In this document: one piece after another, positions 1 through 10,390 of the stretch
Layout: every line of letters begins with the position of its first letter
How positions within the stretch are numbered: the stretch's first letter is position 1
DNA from: Botryococcus braunii
Taxonomy: Eukaryota; Chlorophyta; Trebouxiophyceae
DNA length: 64,000 nucleotides
Reading direction: 5' to 3'
NCBI GenBank assembly: GCA_002005505.1
Contig: KV908518.1
Coordinates: 189,465-253,464 of the forward strand
The notes under the pieces: generated by a model
Seen by the model: only the letters and a program-made list of their open reading frames with translations
What the model was told of the DNA's origin: nothing
Database searches by the model: none
Made by a program: the position numbers and the translations under genes

Positions 1-187
1 TCCCCTGACATGGCATACCCTGCTTTTAGATTATAGTAACCAATATAAAAAGAAACTAACAACCTTTGCTGGGCGAAACGACCCCAGACTACTTACTTTA
101 ATAATTTAGCACGTTTTCTCAAGAGGAATCATACCTTATTGAAGACAAGGCTTGTTCAGCTCGTATGATGGCTCACTAAAGAAGCCA

Positions 188-264
188 ATGCCTATCTTTG
201 TAGATTGAGTTTACAGGATGTACAGCTGTATATTTTGTGAACTCAGCATACAAAGATAGGCATG
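188..264. repeat. Hairpin with 15-bp perfect arms
   Basis: Arms 188-202 and 250-264 are perfect reverse complements (ATGCCTATCTTTGTA). Pairing continues imperfectly inward (203-211 against 241-249). The loop holds about 30 bases. It could be a small foldback element or a chance inverted repeat. Confidence 0.7.
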
Positions 265-581
265 AACCTGCAAGGTCTTTCTTGGAAAACCGGAAAGAAA
301 AAACCATGAAAGCTTTCCGACACGAGACGTTTCAATGCGTTTTTTAAAAGTTGAATGATGATAAGTTTGCTGGTCTGCTGATTCCGAGTTTGATTGTGCT
401 GGTGTTTTGAAATTGGATATTTAATATAATTGTTTTGTTAGTTTTAAGTCTTGAAGGGTTAAGATCTTATAAGATCTTATAAGTCTAGACTAAAACTTGG
501 ATCGTCTATGGATGGTTCTTTCAATGCTTACAATGCTTACTTTGTGTGTGATGATATCCTGGCATGATGTTAATAATTGAA

Positions 582-698
582 GGACAATTGCTTTCAGCTG
601 CAGGACACTTGCTTTTGTCTGTAGCTTCTCTGTGTTTGCTGTATATACAGGGAAGCTACAGACGAAAGCAAGTGTCCTGCAGCTGAAAGCAAGTGTCC
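582..698. repeat. Foldback, 51-bp arms with 3 mismatches
   Basis: Arms 582-632 and 648-698 are inverted copies that differ at three positions and enclose a 15-base spacer. The arm contains the motif CAGCTGCAGGACACTTGC. No coding sequence is present. It may be a miniature inverted-repeat element or the product of a template-switch inversion; no clear target duplication is seen around it. Confidence 0.8.
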
Positions 699-1727
699 AT
701 ATATGTTTGTCCAATCATTTGCTTTCTCAATGTGCGTTTTCCTTGTGTTTGACTGACTTACAGTTATGTCCCTCAATGCTTCAGCAGTTTTGAGCAGTAG
801 CTAAAACAAGACGTGCTAATTGGCAGTCAGAGGATGCTGGAGAAGCAAAAAACCCTTGCTTTGTCTCCAGAGAGGAAGTTGAGCAACAAATCTCGGAAGG
901 TATCCCACGATCACCTAAACAAGAAGGGAGTTAATATATTTGCAGAGACAATTTGTGTATGATGTAGATTATCTGTTGCGATGAGGTTAAAGTCGGTTTT
1001 GAAACCTTTTAAAAAATTGTACAGCAAATTTGCTGTATGATTTCAGTGGTGTCTTCGGTGGCCCTTGCCTTTTTTAATTGACCTGATTCCTGAAAGTGCC
1101 GCGTCGTATGATTACCTACAGATGTCCAGGCGGATCCAAACATTCTGTACAACGGGGCAATGTCAGAGGTATGATTTCACTCTTCAATCACTTGCTCGAC
1201 CACCAGTGGTACCAATCGGAATGTGGCAATTGAGCTACGGCTCTCATCCATCTTACCAAGGGCAACAAGACCTTTCGAAAGAATTCTCTGTAGGGTAGCT
1301 CACGGGAAAGGCGTATACGCCATTGTTCATCAAGTATAGAACTGCTAGGGGTATAGCAATTTGTGCTCAGTCGTGGTCATTGGTTTTCGTTCGAGTTCTG
1401 CACTGGTGTATATGCGAAGAACATATTTGGCATTATATTTATACTATATAGTTCAAGTACTAGTAGCTGTTGCATGGTAATAGCATTGCATCTCAATGTA
1501 GAAAGCGTTATGTCGCATGGACACCAGAGATTATTTTCAACTATTTTTTATATTGGATATCACGGAAGCCGACTGCTCAGTTTAATGGGACAAACGGGAG
1601 GGAACACCAAACCTTCACAATGCGTCGTTAACAAGCACGACAACGTTTTCATTGCAACACACTTGTTGCAACATGTAATCTATGACTATGCAAATGTGAT
1701 TCATTGTGCGGCTGCCCTTTCAAACAC

Positions 1728-2203
1728 TGTAGTAGAATGCACAAGTTAGAGAGAATTTCCAAGTTGTGAGAGAGAGAGAGACAAGGCCGGATGGCCGACA
1801 AGTTGGACGCTCTTTCCAATTACAAGTAACCCCCACCTCACGGAGCTTCCACTCCCTACTTGTGGTCTACTAAGCTTCCAAATTACCTGAGTGCGTGTCT
1901 TCCCGTGGCTTACGTCTCTATCCGTTCCTTCCCGTGGTTCGTGATCGTGTGTTCACGTTCCTCCAATGGTAGCGCACTAGTCCACCAAACCTCTACAATA
2001 GTATCTAGAAAATATCCTAGGATCCTACTATGAGAGTAACGTCCATAACTATCCAATGGAATTCGACGGCTAGGAAGCCAAGGCTAGACGCTAGGCACGT
2101 GCGTACTCGCGTTGCTCGTACGACATGTGCGCCACATGTGCGCCTAGGCTAGGGGGTAAGGGAAATGTCCAGAAATGCCGGGAAATCCCTACATTCCATC
2201 ACA
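1728..2203 (-). repeat. 3' LTR of element A
   Basis: It begins TGTAGTAGAATGC and ends TTCCATCACA on the plus strand, the usual TG...CA ends. It matches 8696-9171 in length and, as far as I can read, in sequence. It is flanked on the left by the target duplication AACAC. Confidence 0.95.
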
Positions 2204-2216
2204 TCATCCCCCCCTT
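2204..2216 (-). promoter_or_regulatory. Polypurine tract of element A
   Basis: On the minus strand AAGGGGGGGATGA sits directly against the 3' LTR. This is the expected primer site for plus-strand DNA synthesis. The same kind of tract flanks the 3' LTRs of C and E. Confidence 0.85.
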
Positions 2217-3175
2217 AATTCCTGCATGTCCTCATGCAGCCACATACACACATACAGTAGACCACAATTATAAGGGAATGGTCGTCACCGAACGGCCCAT
2301 CCACCAGCGCCGTTAGACCCTTGCCGAATGGGTTACATTAGGGTCCCCGCCTCCAAGTTATTCCCCTATCATCCCAAGCAATTGACTAAAGCGTTCAATT
2401 TTTTTTTGTTTTTTTTTTTAAATTTATTTATTAGGTGTGCTTTATTCCAGTCCTAAGTACAATACTGTACGATACGATACGATATGATACGATACGACAC
2501 GGTACGATAAATTACGATAAATTACGGCAAACTACGACGAACGTTCGCCTTATTCCTTTCGAACTATCCAAGTCCGCCTTTATTGACACATCCCTATTTA
2601 TTATTTATTAAAACAATACAATGCTTGTGACACAACCGATAAACAATCCGAACAAGATAAATATGACACAGGTGTAGCTCAGTCCACAATGCTTTCCTAA
2701 AGTGGCTATCCATACAACACAGTTTCTTTATGATACATTGTCCATACTGTACACATACTGTACACATAAGGTACACATATAGTACATAGAAAGAAATCCA
2801 TCCCAAGATGCCAAGTAGTCCATATCCAAGGGTTCCAAGTAGCCCATATCCAAGGGTTCCAAGTAGCCCATAGCCAAGGGTTCCAAGTCACTTCTGTACT
2901 TCAAGCCCACGTCCCAAGTGCTAGTTAAGCAGACTGCGGTTGCGCGCCATGTGTACTTCAATTCCCATCCCTGAATGCAGAACCCCGAGTTCAATGCATC
3001 GAAGCGGTATGAGGCCTCATGCCACACATACCGAGGTAGGCAACCTACCCCGTCCCTTGTCCCAAAGTACACAAGATATACAGTCCCTACCATAGGTCCC
3101 GTCCCATGTATTCCCAGACACCAGGTGGGAACTCCACAAGTGGAATGAGGGGGACAACCGTCCGGAGGGGCCCGT
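2217..3175 (-). other. Non-coding 3' region of element A
   Basis: About 960 bp between the pol stop codon and the polypurine tract, with no supported gene. It holds an ACGAT-like pentamer tract near 2465-2545, repeats of TGTACACATA near 2750-2790, and a 24-bp minisatellite at 2811-2882. The same region follows pol in element E (43908-44821) with small length changes. Confidence 0.8.
2811..2882. repeat. 24-bp tandem repeat, three units
   Basis: Units start at 2811, 2835 and 2859 and read close to CCAAGTAGCCCATATCCAAG plus GGTT. Element E has only two units at the matching place (44480-44527), so the array changes copy number between family members. Confidence 0.9.
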
Positions 3176-6100
3176 TCAAGGGAAGGTGTCGCGCAGCGCC
3201 ACCTGGTCCCAAATGGGCGGGGCGAGCCCCTGGAGTCTATGATAGGTATTAACCAGCCCGGGATGGGTCTCGAATGCCTCCTGAGATTCCCATGAGTCCT
3301 CTGTGGCCCCATGGCCTGCCCACTTTACAAGGTACTCGAGAAAGGGTGTGCCATCCTCAAAATGGTAGGAGAACCCATCCTTGTCGTGCAACAGCCGGTG
3401 ATCGACTAGTGCATCCACTACCCACTCCAGGTGAGTGGTGCCATCCGCTTTGGTGATGACTTTTGGGGGGCAGTATCCACGCGACTGCGCCTCCTCACGT
3501 GTCCAGTATGTCTTCAAATAGCAGACATTTATGCGGGGGTGGATGTCCAACCGGTCCGGAAGATCCAGTGTGACGAAGTTAACGTTGTCGGGCGTGACCG
3601 CCATGACCCTGAAGGGTCCCACGTGCCTGGGTTGCAGCTTGCTGAATCTGTTTGAAGTTAGCGTGGGGGCCGCACGGGTTGAAAGGAGGACATAGTCCCC
3701 TTCCTGGTAGATGGCCTCCCTCCTATGCCGGTTGGCATAGGCCGTCTGACGGTCTTGAGCTGCACGCAAACACTTCCTTGCAAGGGTGATTTTGTCTTGC
3801 ATTTTTCTCATGAAGAGATCAGCCCTATCCACCTTAGTGCCCTCCATGTGTCCCACCGCAAACGGTATATTTGGATCTTGCCCATATGTTAACCTGAAGG
3901 GTGTGGAGTTTAGGGAAGTTTGCCAAGAGTTGTTGTAGGCAAATTCCGCCACTGAAAGGTAATCCTCCCACTCCTTTGGGTTATCCTTGACATAGTGTTT
4001 CAGAAAATCTTCCAAGATCCTATTCACCCGTTCCGTTTGACCATCTGACTGAGGATGATATGCCGTAGTTCGAGCCGGCTTGCACCCCGTCAGACTTAGA
4101 AGTGTGTTCATGAAATTATTCACAAACCGAGGATCTCGGTCCGAAACAATTTCTTCAGGGAAACCGTGATACTTCCATACTTTATCCCTCATCAGAACAG
4201 CAACTTCATAAGCATCTGCATTGGTAGTGGTAGGGGCAAAGTGGGCACATTTGCTCAACCTGTCAACCACTACCGATATTGCGTTATGCCCGTGTTTGCT
4301 TTTAGGCAGTCCCGTGATGAAATCCATTGAGATGCTTTGCCATTTCCTTGTGGGGATTTGTAAAGGGTGTAAGAGTCCTGCGGGTAACTGGTTTGAGGCC
4401 TTCACCCGCTGGCATGAATCACAATACTTCACATACTCCCGCACATCCTCCGCCATTCCCGGCCACCACCAGTCCCGCTTCACTAGATCATACATCTTCG
4501 CAAAGCCTGGATGACCAACAGAAGGAGGTTCATGCAAAGCTTTCAATATGTCCTGCCGCAGATTCCTAGCAACTGGACCTTCCTTATCCCGGACTTCATA
4601 AAATGCAGGCACATATTTTCTTCCCTCCCTTCCAAATTCCCAAACCCCGTCCGTAAAGTGAACTTTTCTCCTATTTGCCCTTGTTCCCAACCACGAATCA
4701 TGTGCGTAAGCACCCTTCAACAATTCCAAGAAGGTGTCACACCCGTCAGACCCGAGGGTGATGGAGCCCGAGCGGGCCCTCTCGTCCCCATCCATCGAGG
4801 TTGCATTGATCCCCTTCCCGGGGTTGGGCTCCGTGGAGACGTTGCGCTGCTGTTGTCCCTGGAGCTGTCCCTGGAGGACTGGGTTCCTGGACAACGCATC
4901 CGCAACGTTAGTCTTTCCAGGCTCCCAAACCCAGAGAATGTTGAACTCCTGCAACTTCTCAGCCCACCGTGCCCTCCGAGGGCTTAAACCAACCTGTTGC
5001 TGAAGAAAAGTGTTACACTTATGGTCTGTGGTGACAGTGACTTGTTTCCCTAGGACATAACATCTCCATTCAGTCAAGGCATACACTACAGCAAGTAACT
5101 CCCTCTCAGTTGCAGAATAGTTCCTTTCTGCACTATTGAGCTTCTTACTGTAGTAAGCAATGACTCGACCTTCCTGCAATAGTACAGCGCCAACCCCAAA
5201 ATCACTCGCATCACAAATTACCTGGAAGGGTTTACGAAGGTCTGGCAGTGATAGTATGGGTGCCTGTATTAATGCATCCTTGAGAGCCGCAAGGGCCTCA
5301 TCTTGCTCCTTTCCCCAAGTCCAAGAACTTTTGCTACTGGACAGTTTAGTCAAAGGAGCAGCAAGTGAGCTGAACCCCTGAATAAATTTTCGAAAATAAT
5401 TTGCAAGCCCCAAAAATCTACGCACGTCGGTGACGTGTTGGGGTGTGGGCCAATCCTTGACTACCTCCACTTTTTGGGGGTCCACTTTCAATCCATCCTT
5501 GCGAATGATATGCCCGAGGTATTTGAGTTCTGAGCATAAGAATTCACATTTGGCAAGTTTTGCAAACAATTCCTTTTCCCGAAGGCGTTGGAACACCTTC
5601 CGAAGATGAGCATAATGCTCCTCTTCATCCCGACTGAAAATTAGAACATCGTCAAGGTACACTACCACAAACCCTTCCCTTATGAAATCATGAAAGATTT
5701 CATTCATTAGGCGTTGAAAGGTAGCGGGGGCGTTGGTGAGTCCAAAAGGAAGCACTAAGAACTCATACAGCCCAAAGGGTGTACGAAACGCTGTTTTAGG
5801 AATGTCTTCCTCCTTTAGCCTTACTTGATGATAACCACTGAGGAGGTCCAGACTTGAGAAAATCTTAGCACCTTTAAGTTTATCAAGCAAGTCGTCTATG
5901 CGAGGGAGAGGGTACCTATCATGAATGGTGATTTTATTTAATGCCCTGTAGTCTATAACCATTCGGTATGTGCCCTCCTTCTTCCTCACAAACAAGACCG
6001 GTGAAGCATATGGTGAACATGAGGGGCGTATGTGTCCCTTAGAAAGTAGTTCATCCACAGTTCGCTCACATTCCTCAGTTTCTTCCACGGACAAGCGGTA

Positions 6101-7336
6101 AGCAGGACGGTTTGGAGGAGTTATTCCTTCCTGCACATTAATAGTGTGATAGACTTGTCGGTGTGGGGGTAGTCCTGGTAGCCCATTTGGAAAAATGTCC
6201 TTGTACTCCCGGAGCAAGTGTGCTAGCCGCTCAGGCTTTTTAGCACAAATGTCCTCTAGAGGGTCCGAAGGCTTACCCGTGGTGACCTCGGATTCTCCCT
6301 CTTCCTCTTCCTTTTCCTCTTCCCTTTCCTCTTCCTCTTCCACTTCCTTCTCCACTTCTAGGCAACTCTCCATATCCGGGGCCGTGCCCGAGGTATCCCC
6401 CGGCGCAGAGTTGTGTAAGGAAGTCCCGGATGACTCCGTCGAGGGGTCGTCCATGTCCACCAAAGTTGGCATCTCTTCCTGTTCATCCCAACCAACATGT
6501 TCATCCTTGGCCATGACATTGAACAAGCAGGTTTTCCAATGATCCCGTTTCCCTTTCCTGGTGTTTCCTAATTTGATTCCCCATCCCAACTTCTTTCCCA
6601 AGCCTTTGCCATGTTTGTTTAACAAGACCCATTTGTTATTGTGTCTAATATGAGCCTTGCCAGCTCTCACATTAACATTAGCATGTCGTGGTGCTAGCCA
6701 ATCCTGTCCCAAAATAATGTCAATTCCTTCCATTATTGAGTCACACACAAGAAAGGAGTGTCTCGTAATGATAGATGGAGCAAACCGGACACTCAAATCC
6801 ACTTTCCCATTTGTGTGTGTTACTGTCCCATCAGCAAGTGTGACGGGTGAAGTCCTCTTGTTATACCTCAAACCTTGCAAAACTTTTTCCCGGACAAAAG
6901 AGTGTGTGGCCCCGGTGTCCATTAAAGCTTTACATTGTTGTCCCCTTGTCATGACAGGAAATGTGAGGTTAAGAGGTGCAGCACGTGACGTTGAACCCAA
7001 CTGACAAGATGCTTTGGGTGCTGCATAAGCTAAAACAAAGGAAAAAGGAAATGTACATTGCTGCCCTTGAAAAGAAAAGCATTCCCCTTTTGAGCCCCTA
7101 GCAAGAATTTTCAGGTTTGCGCGAGAGCGTAACCGCAAAAAGAAACTCCTACTTTTCCACACCTTCTGGCCTATCACAAAGCATGCACTGACTTGTGAAT
7201 TTTCTTTTCGTTCAGCAAGAAAAGATTCAATACAAGTCTCAGCTTTGTGTTTGCCAGGAACAATCAGAGGTGTATTCCAACTTCCCAAGGACTTCTGAAC
7301 AAGAAAAGTTAAATATGAAAAACAAATTTCATTCAT
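3176..7336 (-). CDS. Pol polyprotein of element A (PR-RT-RH-IN-chromodomain)
   Basis: Single frame of 1386 codons starting with ATG at 7336. Domains in order: aspartic protease with DTGA at residue 140; an acidic linker rich in Glu around residues 310-345; reverse transcriptase with YLDD in its catalytic core; RNase H (motifs CDASDFG and ATERELLAV); integrase zinc finger (HEPPSVGH ... CDSC); DDE catalytic core (SMDFITG, SDRDPRF, QTERVNR); a GPF motif; and a C-terminal chromodomain (LEYLVKWAG...SWES). This order and the chromodomain define a Ty3/gypsy chromovirus. All catalytic motifs look intact. The ATG lies 2 nt after the gag stop in another frame, so Pol may be made by termination-reinitiation. 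Confidence 0.95.
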   Translation of the reverse strand: MNEICFSYLTFLVQKSLGSWNTPLIVPGKHKAETCIESFLAERKENSQVSACFVIGQKVWKSRSFFLRLRSRANLKILARGSKGECFSFQGQQCTFPFSFVLAYAAPKASCQLGSTSRAAPLNLTFPVMTRGQQCKALMDTGATHSFVREKVLQGLRYNKRTSPVTLADGTVTHTNGKVDLSVRFAPSIITRHSFLVCDSIMEGIDIILGQDWLAPRHANVNVRAGKAHIRHNNKWVLLNKHGKGLGKKLGWGIKLGNTRKGKRDHWKTCLFNVMAKDEHVGWDEQEEMPTLVDMDDPSTESSGTSLHNSAPGDTSGTAPDMESCLEVEKEVEEEEEREEEKEEEEGESEVTTGKPSDPLEDICAKKPERLAHLLREYKDIFPNGLPGLPPHRQVYHTINVQEGITPPNRPAYRLSVEETEECERTVDELLSKGHIRPSCSPYASPVLFVRKKEGTYRMVIDYRALNKITIHDRYPLPRIDDLLDKLKGAKIFSSLDLLSGYHQVRLKEEDIPKTAFRTPFGLYEFLVLPFGLTNAPATFQRLMNEIFHDFIREGFVVVYLDDVLIFSRDEEEHYAHLRKVFQRLREKELFAKLAKCEFLCSELKYLGHIIRKDGLKVDPQKVEVVKDWPTPQHVTDVRRFLGLANYFRKFIQGFSSLAAPLTKLSSSKSSWTWGKEQDEALAALKDALIQAPILSLPDLRKPFQVICDASDFGVGAVLLQEGRVIAYYSKKLNSAERNYSATERELLAVVYALTEWRCYVLGKQVTVTTDHKCNTFLQQQVGLSPRRARWAEKLQEFNILWVWEPGKTNVADALSRNPVLQGQLQGQQQRNVSTEPNPGKGINATSMDGDERARSGSITLGSDGCDTFLELLKGAYAHDSWLGTRANRRKVHFTDGVWEFGREGRKYVPAFYEVRDKEGPVARNLRQDILKALHEPPSVGHPGFAKMYDLVKRDWWWPGMAEDVREYVKYCDSCQRVKASNQLPAGLLHPLQIPTRKWQSISMDFITGLPKSKHGHNAISVVVDRLSKCAHFAPTTTNADAYEVAVLMRDKVWKYHGFPEEIVSDRDPRFVNNFMNTLLSLTGCKPARTTAYHPQSDGQTERVNRILEDFLKHYVKDNPKEWEDYLSVAEFAYNNSWQTSLNSTPFRLTYGQDPNIPFAVGHMEGTKVDRADLFMRKMQDKITLARKCLRAAQDRQTAYANRHRREAIYQEGDYVLLSTRAAPTLTSNRFSKLQPRHVGPFRVMAVTPDNVNFVTLDLPDRLDIHPRINVCYLKTYWTREEAQSRGYCPPKVITKADGTTHLEWVVDALVDHRLLHDKDGFSYHFEDGTPFLEYLVKWAGHGATEDSWESQEAFETHPGLVNTYHRLQGLAPPIWDQVALRDTFP

Positions 7337-7338
7337 GA

Positions 7339-8577
7339 CTAATCTTGTTTAGGGCCCTTGCCCTTCCCTTTCCCTTTCCAATGTTTTCCCTTGTTAAATC
7401 CCTTAGGCCCAATGTGTGAGGGAGGTGAAACACCTTGCAGTGGTGCTGCCACTGGTTGATTGTTTCCTTGCCTTGGATAGAATCCAGGCTGAAAATTTGA
7501 TGGGGTGTGCCCACTAGCTTGAGCTTTGGCAGCTAGATATTGCTTTTTAGCAACACACTGCCATGACTCGTGGCCTAGTTTATGACAAAAATAGCATTCC
7601 CTATCCTTTGGAATAGAGGTTCTGGAATCAATTTTTCTCCCGGACCCAAAAGGGGGTGCTCCCACCAAACCCAAGGAAGGTGGTGCAGGGGGCTGTTGTT
7701 CCACCACTCCTGCTGCCACTTGAGGTGTCTGGGTGTAGACCCTCTTCCTCTTGGGTCCCTGTGCATCCACATATGTGCTTTTGAGACTTGCCTCATATTT
7801 AACAACATAAGTGCAAATGTCTTCCAGATCAGTGAAAGGACTGCCTGTTGCAGGGTTCACAGTGCATGCAAGTTTGAGAGGAGTATTAAGACCCTTGGTA
7901 AAAAGATGTAACTGGTCTTGCATGGCTATTTGATAGTCAACCTCTACATCTGCTAAGAGAGACATAAATCTTTCAATATATCTCTCGACAGTCTCATTTC
8001 CTTGAAAGACTTTGTCTAATTTTGCCCTGGCAATGGCCACTGTGTCTGTGGAATCATATCTTTTAACCATAAAAGTTTTAAAATCCTTCCATTCCAATGT
8101 ATGCTCATGTATCCCCTCCTTTTCTAGTTTCCTTACATGTGTGTCCCAAACTTTTGTAGGTCTTTCTTCCATCAATTGCACTCCCAAGGCCACCCACTTT
8201 CCTGCAGGCACATTGGTTAGTTTTGCATAGCCTTCCAACTTCCTTGCAAAATAGCAAAAAGATCCCCTCTTTCCCGAAAACAAAGAAGGAGGAGTTGCTC
8301 TTACTTGTCCACTAGGGCGAGGAGTCTCCTCCACCCCATCCCCTCCAACTTGCCTTTCGGCGAGAAGCTTTTCCTAAAATTCCAAACATAACTGCTCCAT
8401 TATTTTATTGGTTAACTTGATCTTTTTTGTCTTTGGTGTGGACGGAGCGGGCGACGGATCGCGAGATGCCCCCTCCATCAAGTCCTCTACCAGCTCCCCT
8501 GAGCTTTCCAACGCTTCCAAAAATTCTCTTTCTTCCGAAGAAAGGTTTTTAAACTTCCCAGAAGAGGGCGGTGACAT
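7339..8577 (-). pseudogene. Gag of element A with one in-frame stop
   Basis: Gag starts at 8577 and ends with TAG at 7339-7341. The N-terminal 67 codons (8374-8577) end at an in-frame TAG (8374-8376). The same frame then continues to the end, with the capsid-like region (motifs GKRGSF, ERPTKVW, ERYIERFMSLL) and a CCHC zinc knuckle (CYFCHKLGHESWQC), and a basic Gly/Lys-rich tail. The related Gag of element C has no stop at this place, so the TAG is most simply a nonsense mutation from a Gln codon. Gag forms the cytoplasmic particle that packages the element RNA. Confidence 0.85.
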
Positions 8578-8680
8578 CTACGGCCCACATATGAGAGTTA
8601 GGACCTTCCATCGAACGATCTCCCTCCTACGACTTTCCTCCTTCCACCACGCGAAAGACTTGCAGAGGACAATTCGGCAT

Positions 8681-8693
8681 CTCGCCGATACCA
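8681..8693 (-). promoter_or_regulatory. Primer-binding site of element A
   Basis: Minus-strand TGGTATCGGCGAG begins 2 nt inside the 5' LTR. It would pair with a tRNA 3' end reading CTCGCCGATACCA. The same 12-nt core recurs next to the LTRs of B, C, F, G and L and in the leader of D. Confidence 0.85.
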
Positions 8694-8695
8694 GA

Positions 8696-9171
8696 TGTAG
8701 TAGAATGCACAAGTTAGAGAGAATTTCCAAGTTGTGAGAGAGAGAGAGACAAGGCCGGATGGCCGACAAGTTGGACGCTCTTTCCAATTACAAGTAACCC
8801 CCACCTCACGGAGCTTCCACTCCCTACTTGTGGTCTACTAAGCTTCCAAATTACCTGAGTGCGTGTCTTCCCGTGGCTTACGTCTCTATCCGTTCCTTCC
8901 CGTGGTTCGTGATCGTGTGTTCACGTTCCTCCAATGGTAGCGCACTAGTCCACCAAACCTCTACAATAGTATCTAGAAAATATCCTAGGATCCTACTATG
9001 AGAGTAACGTCCATAACTATCCAATGGAATTCGACGGCTAGGAAGCCAAGGCTAGACGCTAGGCACGTGCGTACTCGCGTTGCTCGTACGACATGTGCGC
9101 CACATGTGCGCCTAGGCTAGGGGGTAAGGGAAATGTCCAGAAATGCCGGGAAATCCCTACATTCCATCACA
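8696..9171 (-). repeat. 5' LTR of element A
   Basis: 476-bp partner of 1728-2203 with TG...CA ends, followed by the target duplication AACAC (9172-9176). It should contain the promoter; I could not assign a TATA box with confidence. Confidence 0.95.
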
Positions 9172-9176
9172 AACAC

Positions 9177-9289
9177 TCCTTGCTCGCTCTTGATTTATGA
9201 CTGTATAAGCAGTCAACATATATGTGGACTATGTAGCAACAAAGCACGACATAAAAAGGACCGTAGAATTCCTGGGTTAAGATTCAACA
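9177..9289. other. Unassigned spacer
   Basis: Continuation of the DNA into which element A inserted. No gene, LTR or repeat is recognised before the minisatellite starts. Confidence 0.4.
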
Positions 9290-10390
9290 TTCCCGTTCGT
9301 CTCGGGCCCGTGAAAAGTCGACCAGAATGGGGCTCGTCAATTGCTGTTCCATCTAAGCCTGTCCCATCCAAGCCCTGTCCCATCCAAGCCTGTCCAAAAC
9401 TGACAGGAAATGTAGCCGTCCTATCCGGCCCATAGAACCTCGATAGAGATGGGGCTCGTCAATTCACATCCCATCCAAGGCGGCCCATAACTACCACAAA
9501 TTTACCCTACCAATCCGGCCCATAGAACCTCAACCGGGATGAGGCTCGTCAATTTGGGTCCCAACCGAGGTGGTCCAAAACTGACACACAGGTACCCGAC
9601 CAGTACGGCCCATGGGACCTCGACCGGGATGGGGCTCCTCAATTCAGGTCCCATCTGGGGCGGTCCAATATTGACACACATGTACCCGGCCAATACGGCC
9701 CATGGGACCTCGACCCGGATGGGGCTTCTTGGTCAGGTCCCATGCAAGGCAGTTTAAAATTGACACACACGTACCTGTCCAATACGGACCATGGAACCTC
9801 GACCCGAATGGGGCTCAACAGTTCAGGTCCCATCCAAGGCGGCCCATAATTGACACAAACGCACCCGACCAACCCGGCTGATGGGACCTCGACCGGGATG
9901 GGGCTCATCAGTTCAAGTCCCATCTGGGGCTGTCCAATATTGACACACATGTAGCCGACCCATACGGCCCATGGAACCTCGACCCGGATGGGGCTTCTTA
10001 GTTCTGGTCCCATGCAAGGCGGTCCAAAATTGACACACAGGAACCCGACCAATACGGCCCGAATGGGACTCATCAGTTCAGGTCCTATCCAAGGCGGCCC
10101 ATAATTGACACAAACGCACCCGACCAACCCGACCCATGGGACCTCGACCGGGATGGGGCTCCTCAGTTCAGGTCCCATCTAGAGCGGTCAAATATTGACA
10201 CACAGGTACCCGACCAATACGGCCCCATGGGACCTCGACCGGGATGGGGCTGGCCCATCTTTGTCACAATTTGGCGGCCAATACTTGACGGGGATGGGAC
10301 GAGCCGCATCCCTGTCGAGGTCCAATGGACCATATGGGACGGGGCCCCATCCCCGTCCCATACTGTCCCATTTCTTAACCCCAGACGGTA
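9290..10390. repeat. 90-bp minisatellite with three-unit higher-order pattern
   Basis: About eleven diverged units of roughly 90 bp, each with a core like ACCTCGACCGGGATGGGGCT, then GTCCCATC, then AATTGACACAC, then CGACCAATACGGCCCATGG. Unit types alternate A-B-C: starts near 9617, 9708, 9796, then 9887, 9977, 10063, then 10141. The unit length is a multiple of three, so long open frames with a 30-residue repeat arise on the minus strand; these are by-products. The array cuts off the pol gene of element B. Confidence 0.9.

Larger units (their letters stand above)
1..1722. other. Unassigned flank, no gene recognised
   Basis: This stretch lies outside the first retrotransposon. Short open frames occur at 1065-1298 and 1363-1749, but neither shows a recognisable domain, and the second runs into the LTR that begins at 1728, so I do not call them. 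Two foldback structures (188-264 and 582-698) and a short duplicated motif GATCTTATAA near 463-482 are the only structure I see. Removal of element A and one copy of its target duplication would join this flank to the DNA at 9177. Confidence 0.5.
1728..9171 (-). mobile_element. Element A: full-length Ty3/gypsy chromovirus
   Basis: Complete LTR retrotransposon read on the minus strand: 5' LTR 8696-9171, primer-binding site, gag, pol, polypurine tract, 3' LTR 1728-2203. The 5-bp target duplication AACAC lies at 1723-1727 and 9172-9176. Both LTRs are 476 bp, and I noticed no difference between them by eye, so insertion was recent. Pol is open throughout, but gag carries one in-frame stop, so this copy is probably not autonomous. 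Element E (43416-49244) is a truncated copy of the same family and C (26642-34124) a related family. Confidence 0.95.

Noticed and set aside
1065..1749. Two plus-strand open frames of 77 and 128 codons
   Set aside because: No recognisable domain or start context, and the second runs 22 bp into the LTR at 1728; likely chance frames.
9502..10178. Long minus-strand frames with 30-residue repeats
   Set aside because: They follow from a 90-bp tandem repeat without stops; no sign of a gene around them.
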